Part shown: positions 1 through 9,601 of the stretch, one piece after another
Numbering within the stretch: position 1 is the first letter of the stretch
Layout of the letters: every line of letters begins with the position of its first letter
Source: JAZKDW01 sp040387375
Lineage (GTDB): Bacteria; Pseudomonadota; Gammaproteobacteria; Burkholderiales; Burkholderiaceae_D
NCBI GenBank assembly: GCA_040387375.1
Contig: JAZKDW010000046.1
Span: 62,001 to 126,000 of the forward strand
Direction: 5' to 3'
DNA: 64,000 nucleotides
Notes under the pieces: model-generated
The model's input: only the letters and a program-made list of their open reading frames with translations
Databases searched by the model: none
What the model was told of the DNA's origin: nothing
Translations under genes and position numbers: made by a program

Positions 1-2543
1 ATCTCAATATTCCTGGCCTTGTTTGCAACAACGCCGGCTTGGCCAAGAGAACCAGCGTCAGTGTTGATCGGGATGTCAGCGGCGGCACCAGTTACTCGTC
101 GCTGATCCCTGCGTTTGACGCTTTTTCGGCCAATATCAGCCCCGGCGGCCAGGCTGACGTGCCGGCCAACTGGAAGCTATCCTTTACCGGTTCGACCGGA
201 ACCAACTACTCGATTCACGAGCTCGCCGCACTCAAGATCTGCGCCCAGTTCATTTCGCCACCGGCCGGCTATCGCATCCAGGTCGACAACCTGACACCGA
301 GCACCTGTGGCACGCCGGGCGGCAGTCCATCATCGCCGATCGTCACCGTGACCGCGCTCGACACCAATAACAATACGGTGACGACGTATGACAAGACCAT
401 CAACCTGTCGGCGACCCTGTCCGGCGGCGGCGCATCGAGCGCCACCTGGCGCAAGGTGGGAGCGGGAAGCGACCTGGCGGGCAACCAGTATACCTTCGTC
501 CCGGCCGACAACGGTGTCGCCCAGTTTTACCTGACTGACGCCAGTCCGCAAAGCGTGGTCATCAACATCACCGAGAACGGCGGCTCGCTTGCCACCACGC
601 TGGCGACCCCCGTCGTTTACAGCGGCGGCTCCTTCAACGTAACGAACATCGATACGCTGGCGGCCGATGCCGGCGGCGGCGTGGTGGCGGGACGCGCACA
701 CCTGATGCGCGTCACGCGTACCAACGGCTGCAGCACCGACCTCACGTATAACGGCAGCAAGCTGCTGGATGGCTGGTATACGCCGGTCCCGGTCGATCAT
801 CCGACCGGCGCCAACGCGCCGCAAATCTGCGCACCGAACGGCGGCAGCACCTGCCTTCCCGCTACCGGCGCATGCCAGACATTGTCGATCGCAGCACCCG
901 TCGTGTCCGCTGGCGTCAACAACCTGCCGGCGCTGTCGTTCAGCAGCGGCATCGCAGATTTCTGCCTGGCCACTTCCGACGTCGGCAAATATTCACTCAG
1001 CCTGCGCGATGACTCGGCGACACCGGTGACCGGTTCGTCAGGCTCCCTGACCGTGCGGCCGTTCGCGGTGGTGGTCTCGGGCGTCAAGTCGGCGTCCGAT
1101 GTCAACAATCCGGCGACTGAAGGCAACACCAACCCTGCCGCCCCCTATAACGTCAGCAATCCGGAAGCGGCGCCGTTGTTCGTGAATGCCGGCGCCAACT
1201 TCAAGACCACGGTGGGCGGATACCTGTGGAACAGCGCGGGTGACGGCAATGGCGACGGCGTGCCGGATGCCGGCGTCAATTTTTCACAGGCCACTGCGAT
1301 GGGGATCAGCCCTGGGTATGCCGACACTGTCACGCTGTCGGCTGCGGCGCCGTTCGTGCCTTCAGGCGGATTTATTGGCGCCATGAATGGCGCGGTCGCC
1401 GTCAGCGGCGGCAGCACACAATCGCTCAGCATGAGCTACAGCGAGGTTGGCAGCTTCAGTTTGCAGGCGGCGCCGGCCACCAGCTACCTGAGCAGCGCCG
1501 GCGTGGACCTGTCCGTCCGCATCGCGATTTTCGCCAATCCGGCCAGCACCGCGCAAAGCAGATGGGTGGGGCGCTTCAGGCCTGATCATTTCACCGTATC
1601 AGCCACCAATATCAGCACACGCGCCGATGTGACCTGCACACCACCGTCGACCTTTACCTACATGGATGAACCGATGAACGCCGGGTTCACGCTCACCGCG
1701 CAGGATCTGGCGAACAATACGACACGCAACTATACTGGCCTGTTTGCGAAATTGCCGCTGACCCCGGCATCCGCATTCTCGTTCGCCGCCATCGACAGCG
1801 CCCTGCCAACACCGCTGACAGCCCGCCTCGACACCACGGGTGCGACCACTGGAAGCTGGGTCAACGGCGTTGCCACGATTACCGCACCGGTCTTATTGCG
1901 CCGCGCAGCCACGCCCGACGGACCTTACGAAAATTTTAAAATTGGCATCAAGCCGCTGGATGCGGATGGCGTGACCCTCGTGACCGGCACCTTGAATCTG
2001 GATGCGGACAACAATGCTGTCTTCGATACGAGCCAGGTCGGCACCGCCACCAGAGTGCGATTCGGGCGCCTTCGGCTTTCCAGTGCGCACGGTTCGGAAC
2101 TGTTGAAATTGCCCGTTCCGCTCGAAGCGCAATACTGGAATGGCAGCAGCGGGTTCGTCACCAATACGGATGACAGCTGCACGCCGATTGCCGGCAGCAA
2201 CGTCACGATGAGCGACTACAAAGTGAACCTGGCCGGGACGCCAGTATGCGAGACAAGCGTACCGGCGAGTGTTGTGCTTGGCGGCGGAAAAGCCGTGATG
2301 ATCATGACCAGACCCGGCGCCGGCAACAACGGCAGTGTAGGTTTGACGCTGAACCTGGGCGCAACGGCCAGCGGCAACACCTGTGCCGCGCCCGCCACCA
2401 CGCAAGCGCCCGCGACGTCAGCAAACAAGGCTTACCTGCAAGGCAAATGGTCGGGCGCGACATATGACGTCAACCCATCTTCACGCGCGACCTTCGGCAT
2501 TTACAAGGGCGGCCCGATCATTTACTTTCGGGAAGTGCATTAA
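1..2543 (+). CDS. DUF6701 / MshQ-like surface protein, 3' part
   Basis: The frame is open from the left edge, so the N-terminus lies outside the window; the TTG at 39 is only an internal codon. About 847 codons are visible. The protein is rich in Gly, Ser, Thr, Ala and Asn, with repeated Ig-like beta-strand patterns and scattered Cys pairs, as expected of an exported surface protein. The C-terminal stretch ending in ATFGIYKGG and IYFREVH matches the end typical of DUF6701 proteins, often annotated as MSHA biogenesis protein MshQ. That family sits at the end of type IV MSHA pilus operons, which would place pilus genes to the left. The exact role of MshQ is not well established. A strong terminator follows directly. 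Confidence 0.8.
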   Translation, partial: LNIPGLVCNNAGLAKRTSVSVDRDVSGGTSYSSLIPAFDAFSANISPGGQADVPANWKLSFTGSTGTNYSIHELAALKICAQFISPPAGYRIQVDNLTPSTCGTPGGSPSSPIVTVTALDTNNNTVTTYDKTINLSATLSGGGASSATWRKVGAGSDLAGNQYTFVPADNGVAQFYLTDASPQSVVINITENGGSLATTLATPVVYSGGSFNVTNIDTLAADAGGGVVAGRAHLMRVTRTNGCSTDLTYNGSKLLDGWYTPVPVDHPTGANAPQICAPNGGSTCLPATGACQTLSIAAPVVSAGVNNLPALSFSSGIADFCLATSDVGKYSLSLRDDSATPVTGSSGSLTVRPFAVVVSGVKSASDVNNPATEGNTNPAAPYNVSNPEAAPLFVNAGANFKTTVGGYLWNSAGDGNGDGVPDAGVNFSQATAMGISPGYADTVTLSAAAPFVPSGGFIGAMNGAVAVSGGSTQSLSMSYSEVGSFSLQAAPATSYLSSAGVDLSVRIAIFANPASTAQSRWVGRFRPDHFTVSATNISTRADVTCTPPSTFTYMDEPMNAGFTLTAQDLANNTTRNYTGLFAKLPLTPASAFSFAAIDSALPTPLTARLDTTGATTGSWVNGVATITAPVLLRRAATPDGPYENFKIGIKPLDADGVTLVTGTLNLDADNNAVFDTSQVGTATRVRFGRLRLSSAHGSELLKLPVPLEAQYWNGSSGFVTNTDDSCTPIAGSNVTMSDYKVNLAGTPVCETSVPASVVLGGGKAVMIMTRPGAGNNGSVGLTLNLGATASGNTCAAPATTQAPATSANKAYLQGKWSGATYDVNPSSRATFGIYKGGPIIYFREVH

Positions 2544-2571
2544 AAAAGGGCAGATTACTCTGCCCTTTTTT
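2542..2571. terminator. Bidirectional rho-independent terminator
   Basis: GGGCAG (2548-2553) pairs with CTGCCC (2560-2565) around a 6-nt loop, flanked by an A-run on the left and a T-run on the right. It can therefore end transcription from the MshQ-like gene on the plus strand and from the ferredoxin operon on the minus strand. The hairpin begins at the stop codon of the upstream gene. Confidence 0.85.
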
Positions 2572-2585
2572 CGCATCCATGATGT

Positions 2586-2846
2586 TCAGGATACTTTCAG
2601 CGCTTTCTGCAAACGTTCATATTTGGCTTGCAGCTCTTCTGACGTTTCGCGCCATGCCGGATTGAACGGGATGCAGCTTACCGGACAAACCTGCTGACAT
2701 TGCGGCTCGTTGAAATGACCCACACACTCGGTGCATTTGTTCGGGTCGATCTCGTAGATCTCCGGGCCCATGTAAATTGCGTCGTTCGGGCATTCGGGCT
2801 CGCAGACGTCGCAATTGATGCACTCATCGGTAATGATCAAAGCCAT
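2586..2846 (-). CDS. fdx: 4Fe-4S dicluster ferredoxin, YfhL type
   Basis: This is an 86-residue bacterial-type ferredoxin carrying two 4Fe-4S clusters. The first motif is CINCDVCEPECP near residues 9-20. The second is CTECVGHFNEPQCQQVCP near residues 38-55, with the insertion between second and third Cys that marks the YfhL / Allochromatium-type 2[4Fe-4S] ferredoxins. A charged helical tail follows. It is the last gene of the leftward M16-M16-rsmD-coaD-fdx run, 15 nt after coaD. Ferredoxin next to coaD is a frequent arrangement in Burkholderiales. Its electron partner is not evident from the sequence. Confidence 0.93.
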   Translation of the reverse strand: MALIITDECINCDVCEPECPNDAIYMGPEIYEIDPNKCTECVGHFNEPQCQQVCPVSCIPFNPAWRETSEELQAKYERLQKALKVS

Positions 2847-2861
2847 CGCAGCCTCAACAAA

Positions 2862-3350
2862 CTATTGTTCCAGCGCTTCTATTTTTTCCTTGAGCCATTT
2901 ATCAACGGAAGGAAAAACGAACTTGGAAACATCGCCGCCCAACATCGCAATCTCCCGCACGATCGTGCCGGAGATGAACTGGTATTGGTCGGATGGCGTC
3001 AGAAACAGGGTTTCGACATCCGGCAGCAAATAGCGGTTCATGCCCGCCATCTGAAACTCGAATTCAAAATCGGATACGGCCCGCAAACCGCGGACGATGA
3101 CACGCGCATCATGCCGGCGCACAAAATCTTTCAGCAAACCTGAAAAACTTTCGACCTCCACGTTTGCATAATGTCCGAGCACTTCATTGGAAATCGTCAG
3201 GCGCTCTTCCAGCGAGAAGAATGGCTTCTTGTTCTTGCTGTCGGCAACGCCGACAATCAATTTGTCGAACAGGCCGGATGCGCGACGCACCAAATCTTCA
3301 TGGCCGCGCGTGAGCGGATCGAATGTACCTGGATAAATGGCTGTGACCAT
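2862..3350 (-). CDS. coaD: Phosphopantetheine adenylyltransferase
   Basis: CoaD transfers AMP from ATP to 4'-phosphopantetheine to give dephospho-CoA, the penultimate step of CoA synthesis, in the cytoplasm. The 162-residue product has the usual family length. It shows the nucleotidyltransferase signature YPGTFDPLTRGH at residues 6-17 (TxGH class) and the later motif SGTIVREIA. Two adjacent ATG codons exist (3353 and 3350). The second sits 5 nt after a GGGAG ribosome binding site, whereas the first would sit only 2 nt away, so I chose 3350. It lies between rsmD and ferredoxin in a leftward operon; rsmD-coaD adjacency is widely conserved. Confidence 0.96.
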   Translation of the reverse strand: MVTAIYPGTFDPLTRGHEDLVRRASGLFDKLIVGVADSKNKKPFFSLEERLTISNEVLGHYANVEVESFSGLLKDFVRRHDARVIVRGLRAVSDFEFEFQMAGMNRYLLPDVETLFLTPSDQYQFISGTIVREIAMLGGDVSKFVFPSVDKWLKEKIEALEQ

Positions 3351-3407
3351 CATGACTCCCTGGATATGTCACCAATATGGAACGGGCATTATGCCCTAAA
3401 TCCGGGC

Positions 3408-4052
3408 TTATATATTGCGCTGCAAAAGATGATAACAAACCATGCCAGCCTGACCCGCCCGCACCACACTCCAGCCGTCCAGCCAGGCGGGTGGCGCGTC
3501 TGAAACCAGCGACTGTTCGGCTTCGGCATAGACCAGGCCCTCTTCTGTGAGCAGGTCCCCGCACAGCGGCAGCATCTTCGCCAGCCAGTCCTCATGATAA
3601 GGAGGGTCGAGAAAGATCAGGTCGAAACGACCGCTCTGCCCATCCATGCGCGCCGCCAGTCCTTGCGCCGTCGACAGGGCGTCGGCGCGTTGGATACTGA
3701 CTTGCTGCGCATGCAGTTTTTCCCTCGTTGCCTCCAGTTGCCTGACAGCCGGTGTATTTTCCTCGATCATCACCACCCGCCCTGCGCCGCGGCTGGCGGC
3801 TTCAAACCCCAGCGCACCGGTGCCGGCAAACAGGTCGAGGCAAGCGATGTTGGCCCATTGCCGGTCGAACAAATGGTCGATCCAGTTAAAGACGGTCTCG
3901 CGCACCCGGTCGGGCGTTGGCCGCAAGCCTTCCGCATTCAATACGGCGAGCGGTGTCCGTTTCCACTGGCCGCCGATGATGCGCACCTGGTGCGCAAGTA
4001 CGGCGCGCGCCGGCTTGCTCGCGCCAGGCTTTTTGCTCTTCTGTTTTTGCAT
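3408..4052 (-). CDS. rsmD: 16S rRNA (guanine(966)-N2)-methyltransferase RsmD
   Basis: RsmD methylates N2 of G966 in 16S rRNA within the assembled 30S subunit, using S-adenosylmethionine. The 214-residue protein has the Rossmann SAM motif LDLFAGTGALGFEAASRGA near residues 93-111 and the catalytic motif IV DPPY near residue 151 that identifies N2/N6-type methyltransferases. The N-terminal 20 residues are Lys-rich, consistent with RNA contact. It starts 2 nt after the stop of the upstream M16 gene, so the two are probably translationally coupled. Confidence 0.95.
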   Translation of the reverse strand: MQKQKSKKPGASKPARAVLAHQVRIIGGQWKRTPLAVLNAEGLRPTPDRVRETVFNWIDHLFDRQWANIACLDLFAGTGALGFEAASRGAGRVVMIEENTPAVRQLEATREKLHAQQVSIQRADALSTAQGLAARMDGQSGRFDLIFLDPPYHEDWLAKMLPLCGDLLTEEGLVYAEAEQSLVSDAPPAWLDGWSVVRAGQAGMVCYHLLQRNI

Positions 4053-4054
4053 TG

Positions 4055-5380
4055 CTATTTTTCTGCGCCAACCACAACTGTCACCAGCTTGTCCGTCGCC
4101 ACCTTGCGATTGAATGCGGCCTTGATGTCGGCCGCGCTCACCTTGGACACGTTTGCGGTCCAGGTATCGAGATAATCGAGCGGCAGGTTGTAATAACCGA
4201 TGACGGCGATGTTATCGAGGATCTTCCGGTTATTGTCGATCCGCAAGGCGAAACCGCCTACCAGGTTGTCCTTGGCTGCCTTCAACTCCGCTGCCGAAGG
4301 TCCATCGCCCAACCAGGCGGCGAGATTGTCGCGCACGACTTTCAGCGCTTCATCTGTTTGCGCTTTCTGGGTCTGCAACCCAATCTGGAAAGGGCCGGGC
4401 TGCGCCATCGGATTGAAATAACTGTAGACGCTGTAGGCCAGCCCACGCTTCTCGCGCACTTCATTCGTCAGGCGCGACACAAAACCGCCGCCGCCCAGAA
4501 TATAGTTGCCCACGGTGAGCGCGAAAAAATCGGGATCGCCACGCGTCAACGCCGGCGCGCCAATCAGGATATGGGACTGCGACGCGGGGTGCGCGATACG
4601 CTCTTCCACCGCTCTGGGTGATGGGACGACAGGTAACGCAGGCAGCGCTGCGCCCTGCGGCAAACGGGCAGTCAGTTGCTGCGCGATGGCATCCGCATCG
4701 GACCGGGTGATATCGCCGATCATGGCGATCACCGCGCGATTGGCAACGTAATGTGTCGAATGAAAGGTTTGCACATCATCGCGTGTGATTGCCGCGACCG
4801 ATTCGACGGTTGCTTCATTTGCATACGGATGGGTGCCGTACGCGATACGCCAGAATGCCTTGTTGCCGATCGATTCAGGCTTGGTCAGGTCTTCCCGGAT
4901 TGCCGAGATGGTGCGCGCCTTGTCGCGCGCCAGAAAGTCGACGGGAAAACTCGGCTGCGCCAGAATGCGCGACATCAGTGCGATCGACTGAGTGCGCTCG
5001 GCCTGGCTCGACAAGGTGCGCAGTGACACGCCGGCACGGTCGGCGCCAGCGCCGCCGCCACGTTGCGCGGCGATATCGGCGAGTGCATCGGAAATCTGCG
5101 CCTCGTTCACCGCCGGCTCGACCATGCCCGCAGGCGAACGCACTTCACGCAGGCCGCGTGCAAGCATGGCATTGGTCAATGCAGCGGTACCGGATTTTCC
5201 TTGCGGGTCGCGGCGTGAACCGGCGTCGAATTCAACACTGACATCAAGCACCGGAATGGAATGGTTTTCGACAAAAAAGACCCGTGCGCCATTGGTGAGG
5301 GTCCAGGTCTGGATTTGCAGCGCCGCCTGGGCTGAACCGCATGCGAGCACCAGGATTAAGGTGAGTATTTGTTTGAACAT
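4055..5380 (-). CDS. M16 family peptidase homologue, non-catalytic partner
   Basis: The 441-residue product has a signal peptide (hydrophobic residues 5-18, cleavage near AQA) and both M16 domains: an N-terminal lobe and a C-terminal lobe with RGLAYSVYSY and NNRKILDN. The zinc motif HxxEH of active M16 enzymes is absent. At the equivalent place, just after the GKSGTAALTN segment, no His-x-x-Glu-His occurs. It follows an M16 gene that keeps the motif. Active/inactive M16 pairs are known to form two-subunit proteases, so this is likely the structural or substrate-binding subunit acting in the periplasm. The pair is separated by 55 nt. Confidence 0.88.
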   Translation of the reverse strand: MFKQILTLILVLACGSAQAALQIQTWTLTNGARVFFVENHSIPVLDVSVEFDAGSRRDPQGKSGTAALTNAMLARGLREVRSPAGMVEPAVNEAQISDALADIAAQRGGGAGADRAGVSLRTLSSQAERTQSIALMSRILAQPSFPVDFLARDKARTISAIREDLTKPESIGNKAFWRIAYGTHPYANEATVESVAAITRDDVQTFHSTHYVANRAVIAMIGDITRSDADAIAQQLTARLPQGAALPALPVVPSPRAVEERIAHPASQSHILIGAPALTRGDPDFFALTVGNYILGGGGFVSRLTNEVREKRGLAYSVYSYFNPMAQPGPFQIGLQTQKAQTDEALKVVRDNLAAWLGDGPSAAELKAAKDNLVGGFALRIDNNRKILDNIAVIGYYNLPLDYLDTWTANVSKVSAADIKAAFNRKVATDKLVTVVVGAEK

Positions 5381-5435
5381 GGATATGTGTATACCTTGAT
5401 TGCTCCGTCACGCACGGTGACGGAGAGGATGATTT

Positions 5436-6806
5436 TCAGTGGCGCGATCCGGCCGCTGCTGGCGCAGGTTTTTTTTCCGACAAGGGCAACGGCACCAGTG
5501 TGGCAATCGTCAGTCCATCATCGCCAAAATACTTTTGCGCGACAGCCTGTACCTGCTGCGTTGTCACCGCGCCCAGTTTCTCGATGATGCGATCAATTTT
5601 CGTGTGCGAAATGCCGGTCATTTCCATGCCGCCGATTTCCATCGCCTGGCCGAAAATCGAATCGCGCTTATAGATTTGCCCGGCAATCAATTGTGTCTTC
5701 ACGCGCTTGAGTTCCTGCTCTGACACACCTTCTTTCGCAATCCGCGCGACTTCGGCGCGCAGCAGCGCTTCCAGTTGCACGGTTGTTGTTCCAGTTGCCG
5801 GCACACCGTCGAGAACGAACAGCACCGGGCCGCGCGCGTTGCTCGAATAACTGGCCCCCACCGAGTTGGCGACACGATCGGTGCGCACCAGTTTTGCGCT
5901 CAGGCGTGCATTGTCATACCCATCAAGAACAGTCGCCAGCACATCGAGCGCATGCACGTCATCGTCTTTTTCAACATCCCGCAATGTCGGCACCTTGAAT
6001 GCCAGGGCAACATAGGGGTTTTCAGCGGGCGCCTTCACCGTTACCCGGCGCAGGCCTTCTTGTACCGGTTCATTTTGCGGCTTCGTGACTGGCACTGCTT
6101 TCGGCTTGATTTTGCCGAAATATTTTTCCGCCAGCGCGCGCACTTGTGCGGCATTGACATCACCAGTCACGACCATGGTTGCATTGTTGGGCGCATACCA
6201 GCGGTCATGCCAGGCTTTTGCATCCGCTACCGTCATGTGTTGCAGATCGTCCATCCAGCCGACGATGGGATTACGATAAGGATGGGCGACAAACGCGGCC
6301 GCGTTCAAGGCTTCATACAATTTTCCAATTGGCTGATCCTCCGTGCGCAGGCGACGCTCTTCCATCACCACCCGGATTTCCTTGGCAAACTCGTTCTTGT
6401 CGAACACGAGGTTCGCCATGCGGTCGGCTTCGAGCGACATGACCTGTTCCAGCTTCGATTTTTCGATTTGCTGATAGTAGCCCGTGTAATCCTTGCTTGT
6501 GAATGCATTTTCACGTCCGCCCAGAGCCGCGACGCGGGAACTGAACTCGCCCGGCTTGAGGGTTTTTGTGCCCTTGAACATCATGTGTTCCAATGCATGG
6601 GCAACACCGGTAGTGCCATTGAGTTCATCCATGGAACCGATCTTGTACCAGATCATGTGGGCAACCGTCGGCGCGCGATTATCCTCTTTGACGATAATTT
6701 TCATGCCATTTTTCAGCATGAATTCCGCTGCGGGCGCGGCCTGTGCGCTGAAAGGCGCCCAACTCAGGAAACACACGGATATGATTAATGCAGTGCGAAA
6801 TTTCAT
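5436..6806 (-). CDS. M16 family zinc peptidase, catalytic partner
   Basis: This predicted periplasmic zinc metalloprotease belongs to the pitrilysin/insulinase superfamily. The start at 6806 gives MKFRTALIISVCFLSWAPF, a clear signal peptide ending near AQA; an upstream ATG at 6893 would bury it. The inverted zinc motif HALEH is at about residues 73-77, and the downstream Glu ligand lies in MSLEADRM. Both lobes are present, including the RxxY-like C-terminal region, and the length (456 residues) fits. It heads the leftward operon M16-M16-rsmD-coaD-fdx and diverges from ftsY across about 90 nt. Confidence 0.92.
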   Translation of the reverse strand: MKFRTALIISVCFLSWAPFSAQAAPAAEFMLKNGMKIIVKEDNRAPTVAHMIWYKIGSMDELNGTTGVAHALEHMMFKGTKTLKPGEFSSRVAALGGRENAFTSKDYTGYYQQIEKSKLEQVMSLEADRMANLVFDKNEFAKEIRVVMEERRLRTEDQPIGKLYEALNAAAFVAHPYRNPIVGWMDDLQHMTVADAKAWHDRWYAPNNATMVVTGDVNAAQVRALAEKYFGKIKPKAVPVTKPQNEPVQEGLRRVTVKAPAENPYVALAFKVPTLRDVEKDDDVHALDVLATVLDGYDNARLSAKLVRTDRVANSVGASYSSNARGPVLFVLDGVPATGTTTVQLEALLRAEVARIAKEGVSEQELKRVKTQLIAGQIYKRDSIFGQAMEIGGMEMTGISHTKIDRIIEKLGAVTTQQVQAVAQKYFGDDGLTIATLVPLPLSEKKPAPAAAGSRH

Positions 6807-6898
6807 AGACTTTGCTCTGTTAGAATGTCGTTGATTGTATCTGCTTGTCCGCAGTAATGGTGCAAGCGCCCCTGACTGCTTTGCTGACCCCATTCCCG

Positions 6899-7963
6899 AT
6901 GTTTAGTTTCTTCAAAAAAAAACCAACCGAGCTTTCTCCTTCGTCGACGGTATCTGATGCAGCCGTTTCCCCGCCGCCTGAAAAACTGATCCCGGCGCCG
7001 GAACCGCTTCAATCCGAAACCGCGGCTGACGATGTCATTATTCCTGCCGCCACCCCTGCCGAAACAAAAAAGTCCTGGCTGACACGGCTTAAAACCGGAT
7101 TAGCCAAAACATCGACCAATTTGACGACCCTGTTTGTGGGCGCAAAAATCGATGACGACTTATATGAAGAACTGGAATCGGCGCTACTGATGTCGGACGC
7201 CGGTGTCGAAGCAACCCAGTTCCTGCTCAATGGCTTGAAGAAGCGTGTCAAGGAACAAAAACTGACTGAGGCCGCCCAGGTCAAGACAGCCTTGCGCACA
7301 CTCCTGCTGGAATTGCTTACTCCCTTGCAAAAGCCCCTGGTGCTCGGGCGTCAGCAGCCGCTGGTAATGATGATTGCAGGCGTCAACGGCGCCGGCAAGA
7401 CTACCACGATCGGCAAGCTGGCAAAACATCTGCAGGCGCATGGACAATCGGTGTTGCTGGCCGCCGGCGATACCTTCCGCGCAGCGGCGCGCGAGCAACT
7501 GACTATTTGGGGCGAACGCAACAATGTTACCGTCATTTCCCAGGAATCGGGCGATCCGGCGGCGGTAGCATTCGACGCCGTCCATTCAGCGCAGGCGCGC
7601 AAGATAGACGTTGTCATGGTGGATACGGCAGGCCGGCTGCCGACGCAACTGCATCTGATGGATGAGCTGAAGAAAATCAAGCGCGTAATCGGCAAGGGCA
7701 TGGCATCCGCGCCACATGAAATACTGCTGGTTATCGATGGCAACACCGGACAAAATGCGCTCAGCCAGGTCAAGGCCTTCGACGATGCGCTGGGATTGAC
7801 CGGTCTGGTGGTCACCAAGCTGGATGGCACGGCCAAAGGAGGTGTACTCGCAGCCATCGTCAAAAGCAGGCCGGTGCCTGTTTATTTTATTGGCGTGGGC
7901 GAAAAGATCGAAGATCTGCAACCGTTCAATGCCGAGGAATTTGTCGATGCCTTGCTTAGTTGA
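6899..7963 (+). CDS. ftsY: Signal recognition particle receptor FtsY
   Basis: FtsY is the SRP receptor GTPase that docks ribosome-nascent chain complexes at the inner membrane. The product (354 residues from ATG 6899, MFSFFKKKP) has a short acidic/proline-rich A region, then the NG domain. The G1 P-loop is GVNGAGKTTT, G3 is DTAGR, G4 is TKLDG, and the FtsY-type closing segment GVGEKIEDLQPF is present. An upstream in-frame ATG at 6845 would add 18 residues, but FtsY proteins of this group usually begin with MFSFFKK. ftsE follows after 28 nt, forming the conserved ftsY-ftsE-ftsX order. Confidence 0.97.
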   Translation: MFSFFKKKPTELSPSSTVSDAAVSPPPEKLIPAPEPLQSETAADDVIIPAATPAETKKSWLTRLKTGLAKTSTNLTTLFVGAKIDDDLYEELESALLMSDAGVEATQFLLNGLKKRVKEQKLTEAAQVKTALRTLLLELLTPLQKPLVLGRQQPLVMMIAGVNGAGKTTTIGKLAKHLQAHGQSVLLAAGDTFRAAAREQLTIWGERNNVTVISQESGDPAAVAFDAVHSAQARKIDVVMVDTAGRLPTQLHLMDELKKIKRVIGKGMASAPHEILLVIDGNTGQNALSQVKAFDDALGLTGLVVTKLDGTAKGGVLAAIVKSRPVPVYFIGVGEKIEDLQPFNAEEFVDALLS

Positions 7964-7991
7964 CCTGTCGTTTGACTGATCGGACTGCCAG

Positions 7992-8684
7992 ATGTCGATG
8001 ATTGAATTTCACCAAGTTTCCAAACAATATTCCGGCACGGTGATGGCTGTGTCCGAGCTCAGCTTTTCGGTTGCCAAAGGCGAACTGGTTTTCCTGGCCG
8101 GCCCCTCCGGTGCAGGCAAATCGACACTGCTGAAATTGATCGGCGCCATTGAACGCCCGAGCGCTGGCAACATCCATGTCAGTGGCCAGAATATTGGCCA
8201 GATAAAAGCGTCCGGCTTGCCTTATTTGCGGCGCAAGCTTGGCCTGATTTTTCAGCAACAGCGTTTGCTCATGGATCGCAATGTGCTGGCGAATGTGATG
8301 TTGCCGCTGATCGTCACCGGCACCGCCAGAGATGACGCCGAAAAGCGGGCTCGCGCGGCACTGGACAAGATTGGATTGCTGGACAAGGCATCAAGCGAAC
8401 CGCTGTCCCTGTCGGGCGGCGAACAGCAGCGGGTAGCAATTGCCCGCGCCATCGTGCACAGGCCGCAAATCATTCTGGCCGACGAGCCGACGGCAAACCT
8501 GGACCGTGGCAGCGCAAACAAGGTGCTGGATACCATCAAGGCATTCCATCATGTCGGCGTGACATGCCTGATATCTACCCATGATGAGCATTTTCTTGAT
8601 CGTGCCGATCGTGTGATTTGCCTGAGCCAGGGCAGGATTGCAGAAACATGGCGAAGAACTCCGGTTGAAGCAGGTGCCGCATGA
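7992..8684 (+). CDS. ftsE: Cell division ATP-binding protein FtsE
   Basis: FtsE is the ATPase of the FtsEX complex, which links the Z-ring to periplasmic septal hydrolase activation. The 230-residue protein shows Walker A GPSGAGKST near residues 37-45, the signature LSGGEQQRVAIARA, Walker B ILADEPTANLD and the switch His in STHD. Its stop overlaps the ftsX start by 4 nt (ATGA), so the two are translationally coupled. Confidence 0.97.
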   Translation: MSMIEFHQVSKQYSGTVMAVSELSFSVAKGELVFLAGPSGAGKSTLLKLIGAIERPSAGNIHVSGQNIGQIKASGLPYLRRKLGLIFQQQRLLMDRNVLANVMLPLIVTGTARDDAEKRARAALDKIGLLDKASSEPLSLSGGEQQRVAIARAIVHRPQIILADEPTANLDRGSANKVLDTIKAFHHVGVTCLISTHDEHFLDRADRVICLSQGRIAETWRRTPVEAGAA

Positions 8685-9601
8685 AATCATGGTTGCGGCA
8701 ACATCGGTTTGCCTTGCGCGATGCCTTCGGGCGCGTGCGCAAGACACCCGGCAGCTTTTTGTTCAACGTGCTGGTAGTTGCGATTGCATTGGCGCTGCCA
8801 TTTGCCGGTTTGACCATTCTCGAAAATGTGCGGCCAGTGTCACAGCAACTCGCGGTCGAGCCGGAGATCAGTATTTTCATGGCGATGGACACACCGCGCG
8901 AGCAGGCAGCCGCGCTCGGCGCGCGCATTCAGAAAGTCGTGCAGGAAAATAATGCCAAGGGCCGGTTGGAGTTCATCCCACGCGAAAATGCGCTGAGTGC
9001 GCTGAAGAACAGGAGCGGCTTGAGCGATGCCTTGACAACCCTGGGCGCCAATCCGCTGCCTGACGGTTACGTTCTGAAGCTGGCAAATTTTGACAATGCC
9101 GCCGACGCAACGCGGATTGACATGATTGCTTCGAAATTGAAGACCCTGCCGGGTGTCGAATATGTTCAGGTTGACTCCGCCTGGGTTAAACGTCTGGCTG
9201 CACTGCTGCATCTGGCCCGACTTGCGTTGCTGATGTTCGGGACTACGCTTGGCGTTGTGGTGGTTGCGGTGGTATTCAATACGATTCGTTTGCAGGTAAT
9301 GACACAGCAGGAGGAAATTGAAGTATCGCGCTTGCTTGGCGCAACCGATGCCTTCATTTACCGGCCGTTTTATTACAGCGGCGCCCTTCTCGGCTTGTGT
9401 GCCGGCGTTGTTGCCTTGGCCGCAGTGGCACTGGCCTTAAATCCGCTAAATGCGGCGATCGCTGATTTTGCCCGTTTGTACGCGTCCGAATTCCGACTGG
9501 TGACAGTCGGCGCTCCACTGGGATTATTGTTGCTGGTATTAAGTGCCGCCCTGGGCTTGAGTGGCGCTGTGTTGTCTGTACAGCGGCATTTATCACGCTG
9601 A
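8681..9601 (+). CDS. ftsX: Cell division permease-like protein FtsX
   Basis: FtsX is the membrane partner of FtsE. The 306-residue product has the family layout: a cytoplasmic Arg-rich start, a first membrane segment (about residues 28-46), a large periplasmic domain, and three further membrane segments in the C-terminal half, with the conserved EEIEVSRLLGATDAFIYRPF coupling helix after the second. Length and topology match the family. It ends the ftsYEX run; rpoH follows after 334 nt with its own regulatory region. Confidence 0.96.
   Translation: MKSWLRQHRFALRDAFGRVRKTPGSFLFNVLVVAIALALPFAGLTILENVRPVSQQLAVEPEISIFMAMDTPREQAAALGARIQKVVQENNAKGRLEFIPRENALSALKNRSGLSDALTTLGANPLPDGYVLKLANFDNAADATRIDMIASKLKTLPGVEYVQVDSAWVKRLAALLHLARLALLMFGTTLGVVVVAVVFNTIRLQVMTQQEEIEVSRLLGATDAFIYRPFYYSGALLGLCAGVVALAAVALALNPLNAAIADFARLYASEFRLVTVGAPLGLLLLVLSAALGLSGAVLSVQRHLSR

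Noticed and set aside
5775..6788. 337-codon plus-strand frame
   Set aside because: Antisense to the catalytic M16 gene, which has a signal peptide and zinc motif.
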